A stretch of 37,342 bases of DNA from Ruminococcus sp. CAG:403 (lineage in GTDB: Bacteria > Bacillota > Clostridia > Oscillospirales > Ruminococcaceae). This document shows, in pieces, positions 8,408 to 16,026 of the stretch; the stretch's first letter is position 1, and each line of letters starts with the position of its first letter. The notes under the pieces are model-generated. The model saw only the letters and a program-made list of their open reading frames with translations. It made no database searches and was not told the origin of the DNA. The stretch covers positions 2,498-39,839 of the forward strand of contig FR899073.1 of NCBI GenBank assembly GCA_000437255.1, given 5' to 3'. The translations under genes and the position numbers were made by a program.

Positions 8408-9535
8408 TTATTCTGCAAGAGAAATGGTAACAGTTACATTCTCTTCGCCCAAAATGCTTTTCAATTCTTCTTTTGTAACAGAAGAATCGAGATGTCCCAG
8501 TCTTGTAAATGTCCATGAATTTTTGTCATAATACAAAACGAACTGATTTCCTTGATACAAAATCAAATCGCCAAAATCTGTATCAATTGGTTCATCATTT
8601 CTGGGAAGTGTCTGCGGCAGAGAGCCAGTTTTTTCAAAATTTCCATAATCATGCAAATCCAAAGTCAAAGGACCATCGTTTAAAAGTTCTGCAAACGCTT
8701 TTGCAGAGGAATTGTCTGCTAAAGTTGCCATCAACGTATGATTGTTTACAGCAATACTAATTCTGGTGTCTGTTGTTTGCTTTGGTAAATCCAGCGTAGA
8801 AATCCAATCAGAAACGCTTTTTTCCGAAGCACTGCCGGAAAACCGTTTACCTGGCAGTTGATTTCCAATGGGAACACCTAAATTTGCGATACGGTTTTCA
8901 CTGGCTGCAATACTACTGCTGCCAGAAGTACAAAACGGAATGACTATTTTATCAGAAAAGTCATAACTTTCCAAAAATGTATCAATGATTCTCGGTTCCT
9001 CTCCCCACCAAATGGGATATCCGATATAAACCACGTCATAGTTATCCATGTTTTCTACACTGCCGGAAATCTCTGGTCGGCAAGACACATCATTCTGTTC
9101 CTGATTTGCACGGCAACTGCTATTGGAATAATTTAAGTCTTCTGCCGTATATGGAGTAGCTGGTGTAATACCATAGGAATCTGCTCCAGTATATGCTACG
9201 ATATACTCTGCAATTTTCTTCGTATTACCTGTTGCAGAGAAGTAAGCAACTAGTGTATTCTGTTCTCCTTCTGTCGTCTGTTTGGTGTATGCTTGTTTCA
9301 TCAAACAGAGATCAAATGTATCCCAAATACCGTCACCATTCAGATCATAGTTCTTTTCGCTGAGGTCTGGTGTTTCTTTGGCAAGCAAAAAGTCCTGCAA
9401 GTTGGTGACATCCGATATGGTATAATTGGTATCATTTGCTTTTGTTCTTGTATCAGCATGCGCAGAAAATAAGCTGACTAGAGATAAACCAAATATTGCA
9501 GTGATAATACCAATCAATCGTTTTTTTCCTTTCAT
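8408..9535 (-). CDS. Secreted dockerin-like EF-hand / flavodoxin / cyclophilin-like fusion
   Basis: Protein of 375 residues. Order: signal peptide 1-27 (cut near 'SAHA'), dockerin-like region ~37-84, flavodoxin_4-type domain ~92-250, cyclophilin-like domain ~260-375. In the dockerin-like part the second repeat has a clear Ca loop ('DLNGDGIWDTFDLCLMK'), while the first helix ('ISDVTNLQDFLLAKE') lacks its loop. The FMN loop is 'FSATGNTKK' and the family motif 'IGYPIWWGEEPR' is kept. The C-terminal part resembles cyclophilin-like domains that often neighbour or join flavodoxins in Clostridia. The protein is probably outside the membrane, which is unusual for a flavodoxin; its electron donor and substrate are unknown. 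It lies 14 bases after the MerR gene and 17 bases before the lipoprotein paralogue. Confidence 0.82.
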   Translation of the reverse strand: MKGKKRLIGIITAIFGLSLVSLFSAHADTRTKANDTNYTISDVTNLQDFLLAKETPDLSEKNYDLNGDGIWDTFDLCLMKQAYTKQTTEGEQNTLVAYFSATGNTKKIAEYIVAYTGADSYGITPATPYTAEDLNYSNSSCRANQEQNDVSCRPEISGSVENMDNYDVVYIGYPIWWGEEPRIIDTFLESYDFSDKIVIPFCTSGSSSIAASENRIANLGVPIGNQLPGKRFSGSASEKSVSDWISTLDLPKQTTDTRISIAVNNHTLMATLADNSSAKAFAELLNDGPLTLDLHDYGNFEKTGSLPQTLPRNDEPIDTDFGDLILYQGNQFVLYYDKNSWTFTRLGHLDSSVTKEELKSILGEENVTVTISLAE

Positions 9536-9549
9536 AATCCCGCTTCTTT

Positions 9550-9897
9550 TTATACAACATTTTTTACCTGAAACCGAAGATAATCCAGTTTATCCAGCTG
9601 AGTTTCTTTTTTGTGGATTTCTTGCAGCGTTTCATTCCGCTTTTCATTCAATATTTGTAGCCGTTTTTCCTGCGTATCAGCTCCTTTCATTAGCAACTGC
9701 ATGTAGGATTCTACTTCACTTTTCTGAAAACCAATATCATGCAACGTGACAATTATACTTAAATACGCAATGTCTTGGTCTTGATATTGTACTGCTTCTT
9801 CACATTTTAATGGAATCTTTCCATGTCTCCAATGCTCGTACTCCTGTATAATTTTCAATGGAATTTGATAACACTTGCGTACTTCATCTGCTGTCAT
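9550..9897 (-). CDS. MerR-family transcriptional regulator
   Basis: Small regulator of 115 residues. The N-terminal winged helix ('MTADEVRKCYQIPLKIIQEYEHW') is followed by 'DIAYLSIIVTLHDIGFQKSEVESYM', the second helix pair of MerR proteins, and then by a charged coiled coil (~75-115) for dimerisation. No Cys cluster for metal binding is seen. Start ATG lies behind GGAAAGGAGG. It is first in an operon with two flavodoxin genes, so it probably controls them. The MerR-type promoter at 34461-34491 could be another target, which is speculative. Confidence 0.8.
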   Translation of the reverse strand: MTADEVRKCYQIPLKIIQEYEHWRHGKIPLKCEEAVQYQDQDIAYLSIIVTLHDIGFQKSEVESYMQLLMKGADTQEKRLQILNEKRNETLQEIHKKETQLDKLDYLRFQVKNVV

Positions 9898-9921
9898 TAC
9901 ATGCCTCCTTTCCTATCATCA

Positions 9922-9956
9922 TAAAAAATGTAGATGTCCGTTTGGAACATCTACAT
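9922..9956 (-). terminator. Terminator after the LysR gene (also a perfect dyad)
   Basis: Read on the minus strand, ATGTAGATGT (9956-9947) pairs with ACATCTACAT (9937-9928) over 10 bp, followed by six T. It lies between LysR (upstream on this strand) and MerR. It partly overlaps a possible MerR promoter, so the dyad could also act as an operator. Confidence 0.6.
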
Positions 9957-9982
9957 GATAACATACTTTTTAAGAACTGTAA
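9955..9982 (-). promoter_or_regulatory. Possible promoter of the MerR-flavodoxin operon
   Basis: On the minus strand TTACAG (9982-9977), 16 bases, then TATCAT (9960-9955). The match is modest. No better promoter is seen in the 113 bases before the MerR gene. Confidence 0.3.
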
Positions 9983-10010
9983 AATACTTATATAGAATCA
10001 GCAGAAATGC

Positions 10011-10889
10011 CTATAAAGTATTTCTGATATGATTGATGAACTGTTTAACAGCTGCACCCATCATCTGATTCTTTTTCCAAACCAAAACAGAACCAGTTTC
10101 CAAACGTGGAGTCAAAGGCACAAAGCACAAATCATCATAGAACTGCATCCCAAAATCAAAACAAAGCGCAGCACCGATACCAGTTTTAACCATGGCTGCT
10201 GCATTGACAATTAGGTTATAAGTAGCTGCAACCTGCATCTTTTCATAATAATCTCCGAACCAACTTGCTAATTCATTCTTGACTAGTTCCCGTTTTACCA
10301 TAAGCAGCGGCATTCCGATCAAATCTTTTGGACAAACAGTTTCTTTCCTGGCAAGCTCAGCATCTTTTCGAATAAGAATGCCCCACCGTTCTTTTTGTGG
10401 CATTCGAAAAAACTCATATTTTCCGATATCCACCGGTTCTGTCAACAATCCAGCGTCTAGCGTTCCTTTTTCAATGCGTTCTTTGATATCATCTGCAATG
10501 GCACTGTGAATGTGAAACTGTACCAGTGGATATATTTGCTGAAAAGTTCGGATTTGCTCAGCGAGAAACAGCATACTTTTGGTTTCACCGCATCCAATGG
10601 CAATTTCACCGGATAATGCCTGCTCTTTGTGAGAAAGTTCCTGTACGGTTTTTTCGGAGAGAGAAATTAGTTCTTGCGCACGCCGTTTGAGCAGCATGCC
10701 ATCTTCTGTCAAGATAATATTATGATTGCTTCGGTGAAAAAGAGTTACTCCTAACTCTTTTTCCAATTGTATCAGTTGACGAGATAGGGTAGGTTGTGTG
10801 ATATGCAGAATAGAGGCTGCTTTTGTAATGTTTTCTTCTCTGGTAACCATCAGAAAATACTTTAGCACACGCAGTTCCATTATCATCAT
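10011..10889 (-). CDS. LysR-family transcriptional regulator
   Basis: Protein of 292 residues, normal for the family. The N-terminal winged helix-turn-helix covers ~4-62 ('NITKAASILHITQPTLSRQLIQLE') with the typical 'LGVTLFHRSNHNIILTEDG' wing. An effector-binding domain (~90-290) follows, with 'EIAIGCGETKSM' at its start. Starts at residue 1 or at Met4 ('MELRVLKYF') are both possible; neither has a strong Shine-Dalgarno. The next genes on this strand are MerR and the flavodoxins, beyond a terminator. LysR genes often stand near flavodoxin and aldo/keto reductase genes in gut Clostridia, but the ligand cannot be told. Confidence 0.88.
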   Translation of the reverse strand: MMIMELRVLKYFLMVTREENITKAASILHITQPTLSRQLIQLEKELGVTLFHRSNHNIILTEDGMLLKRRAQELISLSEKTVQELSHKEQALSGEIAIGCGETKSMLFLAEQIRTFQQIYPLVQFHIHSAIADDIKERIEKGTLDAGLLTEPVDIGKYEFFRMPQKERWGILIRKDAELARKETVCPKDLIGMPLLMVKRELVKNELASWFGDYYEKMQVAATYNLIVNAAAMVKTGIGAALCFDFGMQFYDDLCFVPLTPRLETGSVLVWKKNQMMGAAVKQFINHIRNTL

Positions 10890-10931
10890 CCCATCATTAC
10901 AACATAATATAATTATTTTTGGTAAGAAAAA

Positions 10932-11102
10932 TCATCGAAAATTATGATCAATCAGCCACTTGAGAAACAAACCAATATGATTAGAAACATATAACCAGAT
11001 TTCATCAACCTGTTCTTGTGTAAATTCACCTGTAATTTTGTGATTTTTCCGATACAGTTTCGCTGCACTTTCCCAGTGCCACTCTGCATTGTCAAGCGAC
11101 AT
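10932..11102 (-). CDS. Small hypothetical protein, probably a truncated DUF7832-like protein
   Basis: 56 residues beginning 'MSLDNAEWHWESAAKLY' and ending 'NHIGLFLKWLIDHNFR'. The frame also opens at a GTG at 11138, but ATG 11102 has GGAG eight bases upstream and is preferred. The pattern 'DNAEWHW ... NHIGLFLKWLI' recalls the first part of a larger family of uncharacterised proteins (DUF7832-like, from memory). The remaining part is absent downstream in any frame, so this may be a remnant or a short natural variant. Function unknown. Confidence 0.5.
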   Translation of the reverse strand: MSLDNAEWHWESAAKLYRKNHKITGEFTQEQVDEIWLYVSNHIGLFLKWLIDHNFR

Positions 11103-11152
11103 ATAATTTTCTCCATAAAAATTTGGTCTATTCCGCACGAAAAACTGACATT

Positions 11153-11338
11153 TTACTTTGTAATTACGACATTTCCATCTGAATCAAGAAGCGGTGTAAT
11201 GCCACCTGCATAACCTGACATCCATACTAAATAATTTACGCCTGTTTCTTTATCTATAAGTATTTGGCGAACACCAGAATTTTTCAACTGAGAGCCGTCT
11301 GTATATATAACCTCAAATCTATTTTCTTTTTTAACCAT
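11153..11338 (-). CDS. DUF6440-like small protein
   Basis: 61 residues. 'RFEVIYTDG', 'ILIDKETGVNYLVWMSGYAGGITPLLDSDGN' (in part) match the small DUF6440-type proteins common in Firmicutes, whose function is unknown. No signal peptide or membrane segment. The frame extends to 11353, but GGAGGG lies between that ATG and ATG 11338, so the latter is the likely start. A good promoter lies at 11402-11430. The following small gene (10932-11102) may share its transcript. Confidence 0.65.
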   Translation of the reverse strand: MVKKENRFEVIYTDGSQLKNSGVRQILIDKETGVNYLVWMSGYAGGITPLLDSDGNVVITK

Positions 11339-11401
11339 CTTTAATCCCTCCATCTAAATTCCAATTTACCAAACAATTTTCTTCACTTTATTTCTCTCAT
11401 T

Positions 11402-11430
11402 AATATATCATACTATGTGCAAATTTTCAA
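11402..11430 (-). promoter_or_regulatory. Promoter of the DUF6440-like gene
   Basis: On the minus strand TTGAAA (11430-11425), 17 bases, then TATATT (11407-11402). The rest of the ~290-base gap between this gene and hemA is AT-rich and holds only this promoter and the hemA promoter. Confidence 0.6.
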
Positions 11431-11523
11431 CTCAAAAAAGCAAAATTTACTTAAATTTTATATTCCTTGAAACAAGTACTATGAAAACAATGCAAAGGAA
11501 ATTTAAATCACAATTAAAACAGG

Positions 11524-11552
11524 TTGAAAATACACGCACATTGTGGTATAAT
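11524..11552 (+). promoter_or_regulatory. Promoter of the siroheme operon
   Basis: TTGAAA (11524-11529), a 17-base spacer and a perfect TATAAT (11547-11552). The start codon of hemA is 81 bases after the -10. No riboswitch-like structure was recognised in this leader. Confidence 0.75.
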
Positions 11553-11632
11553 GAAAAACAACAAGAATTTATTCTAATCAATCAGATGCGCTGCATTTGG
11601 TATATTTGCGCACTGAGAATGGAAGTGAAGAA

Positions 11633-12823
11633 ATGCATTTATCGATGGCTGGAATTGACGTACATACAGCAGATATTTCCGTGCGGGAATCTTTTGCATT
11701 TTCATTGGAACAAGAAAAGGCACTTTTGACTGCATGGATGCAAGAAAAAAAAGTACACGGTGCGATACTCTTGGCAACCTGCAATCGAACAGAATTATAT
11801 ATTACATCAGAATCAGCGGTTTCTCCAGCGGAATTGCTGCTGCATGCTGCAAAAATCGAGCAAACTACCCCAAAATTATTAATTTTAGAGGAAATAGAGG
11901 CAGCGCAGCATTTAATGGAAGTAGCTTGTGGTCTACATGCACAAATTCTACATGAAGAACAAATCGTTACACAGGTTAGCAATGCACTCGAACTGGCACG
12001 CAGCTGCCATAGTACAGATGCCGTGCTAGATACACTGTTTCGCACAGCTGTTTCTGCCGGAAAGGACGCTCTTACACAAGTTTGTATTTCTGTGGTACCG
12101 CTTTCCATTTCCTATCGTGCTGTACAGCGCTTGGAACAGGAACTGGGAAGTTTGCAGGGAAAGCGGTGTCTCGTCATCGGAAATGGCAATATGGGTCGGC
12201 TTGCCGCTTCGCTTCTGGTGCAGCGTGGTTGTCAAACAAGTGTAACGCTTCGCTCCTATCATCATGGAGAAACAGTGGTTCCATTTGGCGCTATTCCAAT
12301 TGCTTATGAGAAACGCTTTCTGCAAATGGAACAATCCGATATTGTCATTAGTGCAACGAGAAGTCCGCATCATACGATTTTAAAACATCAGCTGGAAGCC
12401 GTTCATCATCGCCCATCTTGGCTGTTGGATTTGGCAATGCCCCGCGATATTGAGGCATCCTGCGGAGAATTAGAAGGTGTAACCCTTTGGAACCTAGATG
12501 ATTTGCAAAGTGAAACCAAGCCAAACAAAAACGCAATCGATGCCCTGCAACAAATTGCAGAACAGTATGCTGATACTTTTCGCATGTGGCGAAACTATCG
12601 GGATTCCGTTCCCTATATGCAGCAATTAAAAGAATTGACTGCGCAGCGCATCCTGCATAGTACGGCAATAGAACCTTATCGAACCATGCCGCAACTGGAA
12701 GAACTGGTCCATTTGGCAACAGAAAAAACAGTGGACATGCTGATGGGCAGCATGAAAGCACAAATCGAACCGCATCTGCTACAAGATTGCTGTGTCAAAA
12801 TTAAGGAAAGGGGACGGTTTTAG
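11633..12823 (+). CDS. hemA: Glutamyl-tRNA reductase
   Basis: First committed step of tetrapyrrole synthesis by the C5 route: reduces glutamyl-tRNA to glutamate-1-semialdehyde with NADPH. 396 residues. The catalytic Cys50 is in 'LLATCNRTELY' and the NADPH loop 'VIGNGNMG' spans ~181-188. The frame opens upstream at a TTG (11597), but 'MHLSMAGIDVHTADISVRE' is the family's usual N-terminus and ATG 11633 has GGAAGTGAAG before it. It heads an operon of six genes with tight spacing; hemC begins four bases after its stop. hemL, which takes its unstable product, is the fourth gene. Confidence 0.93.
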   Translation: MHLSMAGIDVHTADISVRESFAFSLEQEKALLTAWMQEKKVHGAILLATCNRTELYITSESAVSPAELLLHAAKIEQTTPKLLILEEIEAAQHLMEVACGLHAQILHEEQIVTQVSNALELARSCHSTDAVLDTLFRTAVSAGKDALTQVCISVVPLSISYRAVQRLEQELGSLQGKRCLVIGNGNMGRLAASLLVQRGCQTSVTLRSYHHGETVVPFGAIPIAYEKRFLQMEQSDIVISATRSPHHTILKHQLEAVHHRPSWLLDLAMPRDIEASCGELEGVTLWNLDDLQSETKPNKNAIDALQQIAEQYADTFRMWRNYRDSVPYMQQLKELTAQRILHSTAIEPYRTMPQLEELVHLATEKTVDMLMGSMKAQIEPHLLQDCCVKIKERGRF

Positions 12824-12826
12824 AGA

Positions 12827-13696
12827 ATGGGAACTGTCATCCGTATTGGAAGCCGTTCCAGTCGTCTTGCAGTCATACAAAGCAAGCTGATTATGGAAGA
12901 AATCCAAAAAATTATGCCCGATGTAAAACTAGAATTGGTTACAATGAAAACAACTGGAGACAAAATTCTGCATCAAACTTTGGACAAAATCGGCGGGAAG
13001 GGATTATTTTTAAAAGAACTAGACGCAGCACTTTTGTCTGGAAAAGTTGACCTCTGCATCCATAGTTTAAAGGATGTGCCAACAGAGGAAAATGCTGCCA
13101 TTCCATTGGGTGCCTATTCAATACGAGAAACCCCCGGAGATGTTCTGGTATTACCAAAAGGCGTTTTTCATTGGAATCCTGCACAACCAATAGGATGTGC
13201 AGGCCTGCGTCGCACGATGCAATTTCAGGAATTATATTCAGACGCTGTGATAAAGCCGATTCGTGGAAATGTGTTGACCCGACTGGAAAAGCTGGACAGC
13301 GGTGCATATGGTGCATTGATTCTGGCAGAAGCCGGTTTAAAGCGACTTAATTTATCAGATCGGATTTCCGTTCGCTTTTCACCAGAACAAATGGTTCCGG
13401 CAGCCGGGCAAGGTGTCATTGTCACGCAAAGCCGTGCAGGAGAATATTCCGAACTTTTGAAGCAATTAAATCATCCAGATGTAGCGCTTTGTGTAAAAAC
13501 AGAGCGCCGTCTGTCAGCATTACTCGAAGGAGACTGTTCTGCACCGGTTGGCTGCCATGCCAGACTCCATGGCAACCACATGACACTTTATGGATTTTCC
13601 GGTTTAGGCGGTGTTCCAAAACATGCCCTGGTACAGGGAGAAAAAACAAATGCCGCTGCACTCGCAGAAGCACTCGCACGGCAATTACAAGATTAG
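12827..13696 (+). CDS. hemC: Porphobilinogen deaminase (hydroxymethylbilane synthase)
   Basis: Joins four porphobilinogens into hydroxymethylbilane. 289 residues, slightly short of the usual ~305. The catalytic Asp83 is in 'HSLKDVPT'. The dipyrromethane cofactor Cys237 is in 'EGDCSAPVG'. The substrate-binding segment reads 'GCAGLRRTMQ', where most members have a Ser-rich 'GTSSLRR'. Its ribosome binding site lies inside the end of hemA, suggesting coupled translation. Product goes to the HemD domain of the downstream fusion. Confidence 0.93.
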   Translation: MGTVIRIGSRSSRLAVIQSKLIMEEIQKIMPDVKLELVTMKTTGDKILHQTLDKIGGKGLFLKELDAALLSGKVDLCIHSLKDVPTEENAAIPLGAYSIRETPGDVLVLPKGVFHWNPAQPIGCAGLRRTMQFQELYSDAVIKPIRGNVLTRLEKLDSGAYGALILAEAGLKRLNLSDRISVRFSPEQMVPAAGQGVIVTQSRAGEYSELLKQLNHPDVALCVKTERRLSALLEGDCSAPVGCHARLHGNHMTLYGFSGLGGVPKHALVQGEKTNAAALAEALARQLQD

Positions 13697-13712
13697 AAAG
13701 CTGGTAGGAACC

Positions 13713-14696
13713 ATGAATTTAACCAATCGTCCACGCCGCTTGCGCAATGGCGCACTGCTTCGTAGTATGGTACGGGAAACTCGTATCTCTGCGGATACAT
13801 TGATTTATCCAATGTTCGTTCAAGAGGGAAAAAATATTAAAGAAGAAATCGCTTCCATGCCTGGTCAATATCGTTGGAGCCTAGATCGAGTAGATGAAAT
13901 TTTACAGCAAATTTCTGATTCTGGCGTAAAAAGTGTATTGCTTTTTGGAATTCCTGCTAAGAAAGATGCAGTTGGAAGCAGTGCATGGCAGCCGGATGGA
14001 ATTGTACAGCAGGCCATTCGACACATTAAAACAGCCTATTCACAGCTTTATGTCATTACAGATGTCTGCATGTGCGAATATACTTCACACGGGCATTGTG
14101 GCATTTTATGCGACCACGATGTAGATAATGATCAGACATTGGAAGTATTGGCAAAAACTGCACTTTCTCATGTTCAAGCTGGTGCAGATATGGTAGCTCC
14201 TTCCGATATGATGGACGGAAGAGTTGGAAAAATTCGGCAGGTTCTGGATGAAAATGGGTTTATCAATACGCCTATTTTGGCATATTCCGTAAAGTATGCC
14301 TCTGCCTTTTATGGCCCATTTCGAGACGCAGCTGGCTCAGCACCTGCATTTGGAGATCGAAAAACCTATCAAATGGATCCGCACAATGCACGGGAAGCGA
14401 TTTTGGAAGCAGAATTGGATGTGCAGGAAGGTGCCGATATTCTCATGGTAAAACCAGGAATGGCATATCTGGATATTTTAAAATCTTTGAAAGAACGATT
14501 CCAAAAACCAGTCGCACTCTATAGTGTCAGCGGGGAATATGCCATGATTCAGGCAGCTGCAGCCGCAGGGTATATTGACAGAACGGCTGTCATTTGTGAA
14601 TCTGCTGTCTGTATGTATCGTGCCGGTGCTGACATGCTCATTACTTATTTTGCGATGGAACTGGCGCAGTATATCAAAGAGGGGAGAATTGGATAA
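13713..14696 (+). CDS. hemB: Delta-aminolevulinic acid dehydratase (porphobilinogen synthase)
   Basis: Condenses two 5-aminolevulinates to porphobilinogen. 327 residues. It has the zinc-type active-site cysteines 119, 121 and 129 ('VCMCEYTSHGHCG') and the two Schiff-base lysines 194 ('YSVKYASAFYGPFR') and 247 ('ILMVKPGM'). The open frame reaches back to 13611 inside hemC, but ATG 13713 ('MNLTNRPRRLR') matches the family start and has a weak GGTAGGAA site. Its TAA overlaps the hemL start codon by one base. Confidence 0.93.
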   Translation: MNLTNRPRRLRNGALLRSMVRETRISADTLIYPMFVQEGKNIKEEIASMPGQYRWSLDRVDEILQQISDSGVKSVLLFGIPAKKDAVGSSAWQPDGIVQQAIRHIKTAYSQLYVITDVCMCEYTSHGHCGILCDHDVDNDQTLEVLAKTALSHVQAGADMVAPSDMMDGRVGKIRQVLDENGFINTPILAYSVKYASAFYGPFRDAAGSAPAFGDRKTYQMDPHNAREAILEAELDVQEGADILMVKPGMAYLDILKSLKERFQKPVALYSVSGEYAMIQAAAAAGYIDRTAVICESAVCMYRAGADMLITYFAMELAQYIKEGRIG

Positions 14697-15994
14697 TGTT
14701 ACATACAGAACATTCTGAAGAACTGTATTCTCGTGCCAAAGAGCTTTTGCCTGGCGGTGTCAATTCTCCGGTGCGTGCATTTTTATCCGTAGGCGGTACC
14801 CCACGATTCATTCACCATGCAAAGGGACAATATCTCTATGATGAAGATGACAATGCCTATATTGATTACATTGGTTCCTGGGGCCCAATGATTTTGGGGC
14901 ATAATCCAGACTTTATTCTGGACGCTGTTCGCAAGCAACTAGAATGCGGTTTGAGTTATGGTGCTACAACTGCCCTAGAAGTCGAAATGGCAGAACTGAT
15001 TCATGAGATTGTGCCTTGCGTAGAAATGATGCGCATGGTCAATTCCGGAACCGAAGCGGTTATGAGTGCCATTCGTGCCGCCAGAGGATTCACCGGAAGA
15101 GATAAAATTGTAAAATTTGAGGGTTGCTATCACGGTCATGCCGATGCAATGTTGGTGAAAGCCGGTTCTGGTGTAATGACTGCCGGAGTTCCGGATTCCA
15201 GCGGCGTTCCAAGTGGCTGTACGGCAGATACACTTTCTGCGATATACAATCATCTCGACAGTGTAGAGCAGCTGTTCCAGCAATATCCGTCTGAAATTGC
15301 CTGCGTAATTGTAGAACCAGTAGCAGCAAATATGGGTGTTGTCCTTCCGGAATCCAATTTTCTTTCAGGATTGCGCCAGATTTGTGATCGGTATGGTGCC
15401 TTGTTAATTTTTGATGAAGTTATCACTGGATTTCGATTGCAACTGGATGGTGCCATTGGATATTTTGGCGTTACACCAGATCTTGTGACATATGGAAAAA
15501 TCATTGGTGGTGGTATGCCAGTAGGCGCGTACGGCGGCAGGAAAGAAATTATGCAGCTGGTTGCCCCACTTGGTTCTGTTTATCAAGCTGGAACGCTCAG
15601 CGGCAATCCTGTAGCAATGTGTGCTGGCATTACACAGCTTCGTTATTTGCAGGCACACCCAGAAGTATATCAGCAAATTAGAGGTTTATCAGATCGTTTT
15701 CGCAATGGTTTAAAAGAAATTATTCAGCGCTATCATGCTCCATGTACCGTAAATGGCATGGAATCTCTTTCCTGTCTCTATTTCACATCGAAACCAGTAA
15801 CCAACTATGCCAGTGCCAAACAAGCTGATACCCAACAGTTCCGACAGTATTTCCATTATATGCTGGATGCTGGAAGTTACTTTGGTCCTAGTCAGTTTGA
15901 AGCAATCTTTGTATCGAATGCACATACAACACAAGAAATTGACAAAACATTATCCGATGCAGAAGCTTATTTTGCAGCACAAGAGAAAAAATAA
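14696..15994 (+). CDS. hemL: Glutamate-1-semialdehyde 2,1-aminomutase
   Basis: PLP enzyme that turns glutamate-1-semialdehyde into 5-aminolevulinate. 432 residues, normal for the family. The PLP lysine is Lys268 in 'TYGKIIGGGMPVGAYGG', and the family motif 'FDEVITGFR' (239-247) precedes it. Start ATG overlaps the hemB stop (TAATG). In-operon placement with hemA is typical of anaerobic Firmicutes using the C5 pathway. Confidence 0.95.
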   Translation: MLHTEHSEELYSRAKELLPGGVNSPVRAFLSVGGTPRFIHHAKGQYLYDEDDNAYIDYIGSWGPMILGHNPDFILDAVRKQLECGLSYGATTALEVEMAELIHEIVPCVEMMRMVNSGTEAVMSAIRAARGFTGRDKIVKFEGCYHGHADAMLVKAGSGVMTAGVPDSSGVPSGCTADTLSAIYNHLDSVEQLFQQYPSEIACVIVEPVAANMGVVLPESNFLSGLRQICDRYGALLIFDEVITGFRLQLDGAIGYFGVTPDLVTYGKIIGGGMPVGAYGGRKEIMQLVAPLGSVYQAGTLSGNPVAMCAGITQLRYLQAHPEVYQQIRGLSDRFRNGLKEIIQRYHAPCTVNGMESLSCLYFTSKPVTNYASAKQADTQQFRQYFHYMLDAGSYFGPSQFEAIFVSNAHTTQEIDKTLSDAEAYFAAQEKK

Positions 15995-16026
15995 ATATTT
16001 AACAAACATTGAAAGAGGAGAACACT

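Noticed and set aside
9922..9956. Dyad before the MerR gene read as a MerR operator with 19-base spacer (TTCCAA to TATGAT)
   Set aside because: The dyad is not centred in the spacer and the -35 match is poor. A terminator for LysR explains the hairpin and T run better.
11586..11729. Cys- and Trp-rich short ORF overlapping the hemA start, resembling an attenuator
   Set aside because: No ribosome binding site precedes its ATG, and most of it overlaps hemA in another frame, so its composition is explained by chance.
11578..12108. 176-codon minus-strand ORF antisense to hemA
   Set aside because: Low-complexity Ser/Cys/Ala composition, no ribosome binding site, and full overlap with a clearly real gene.
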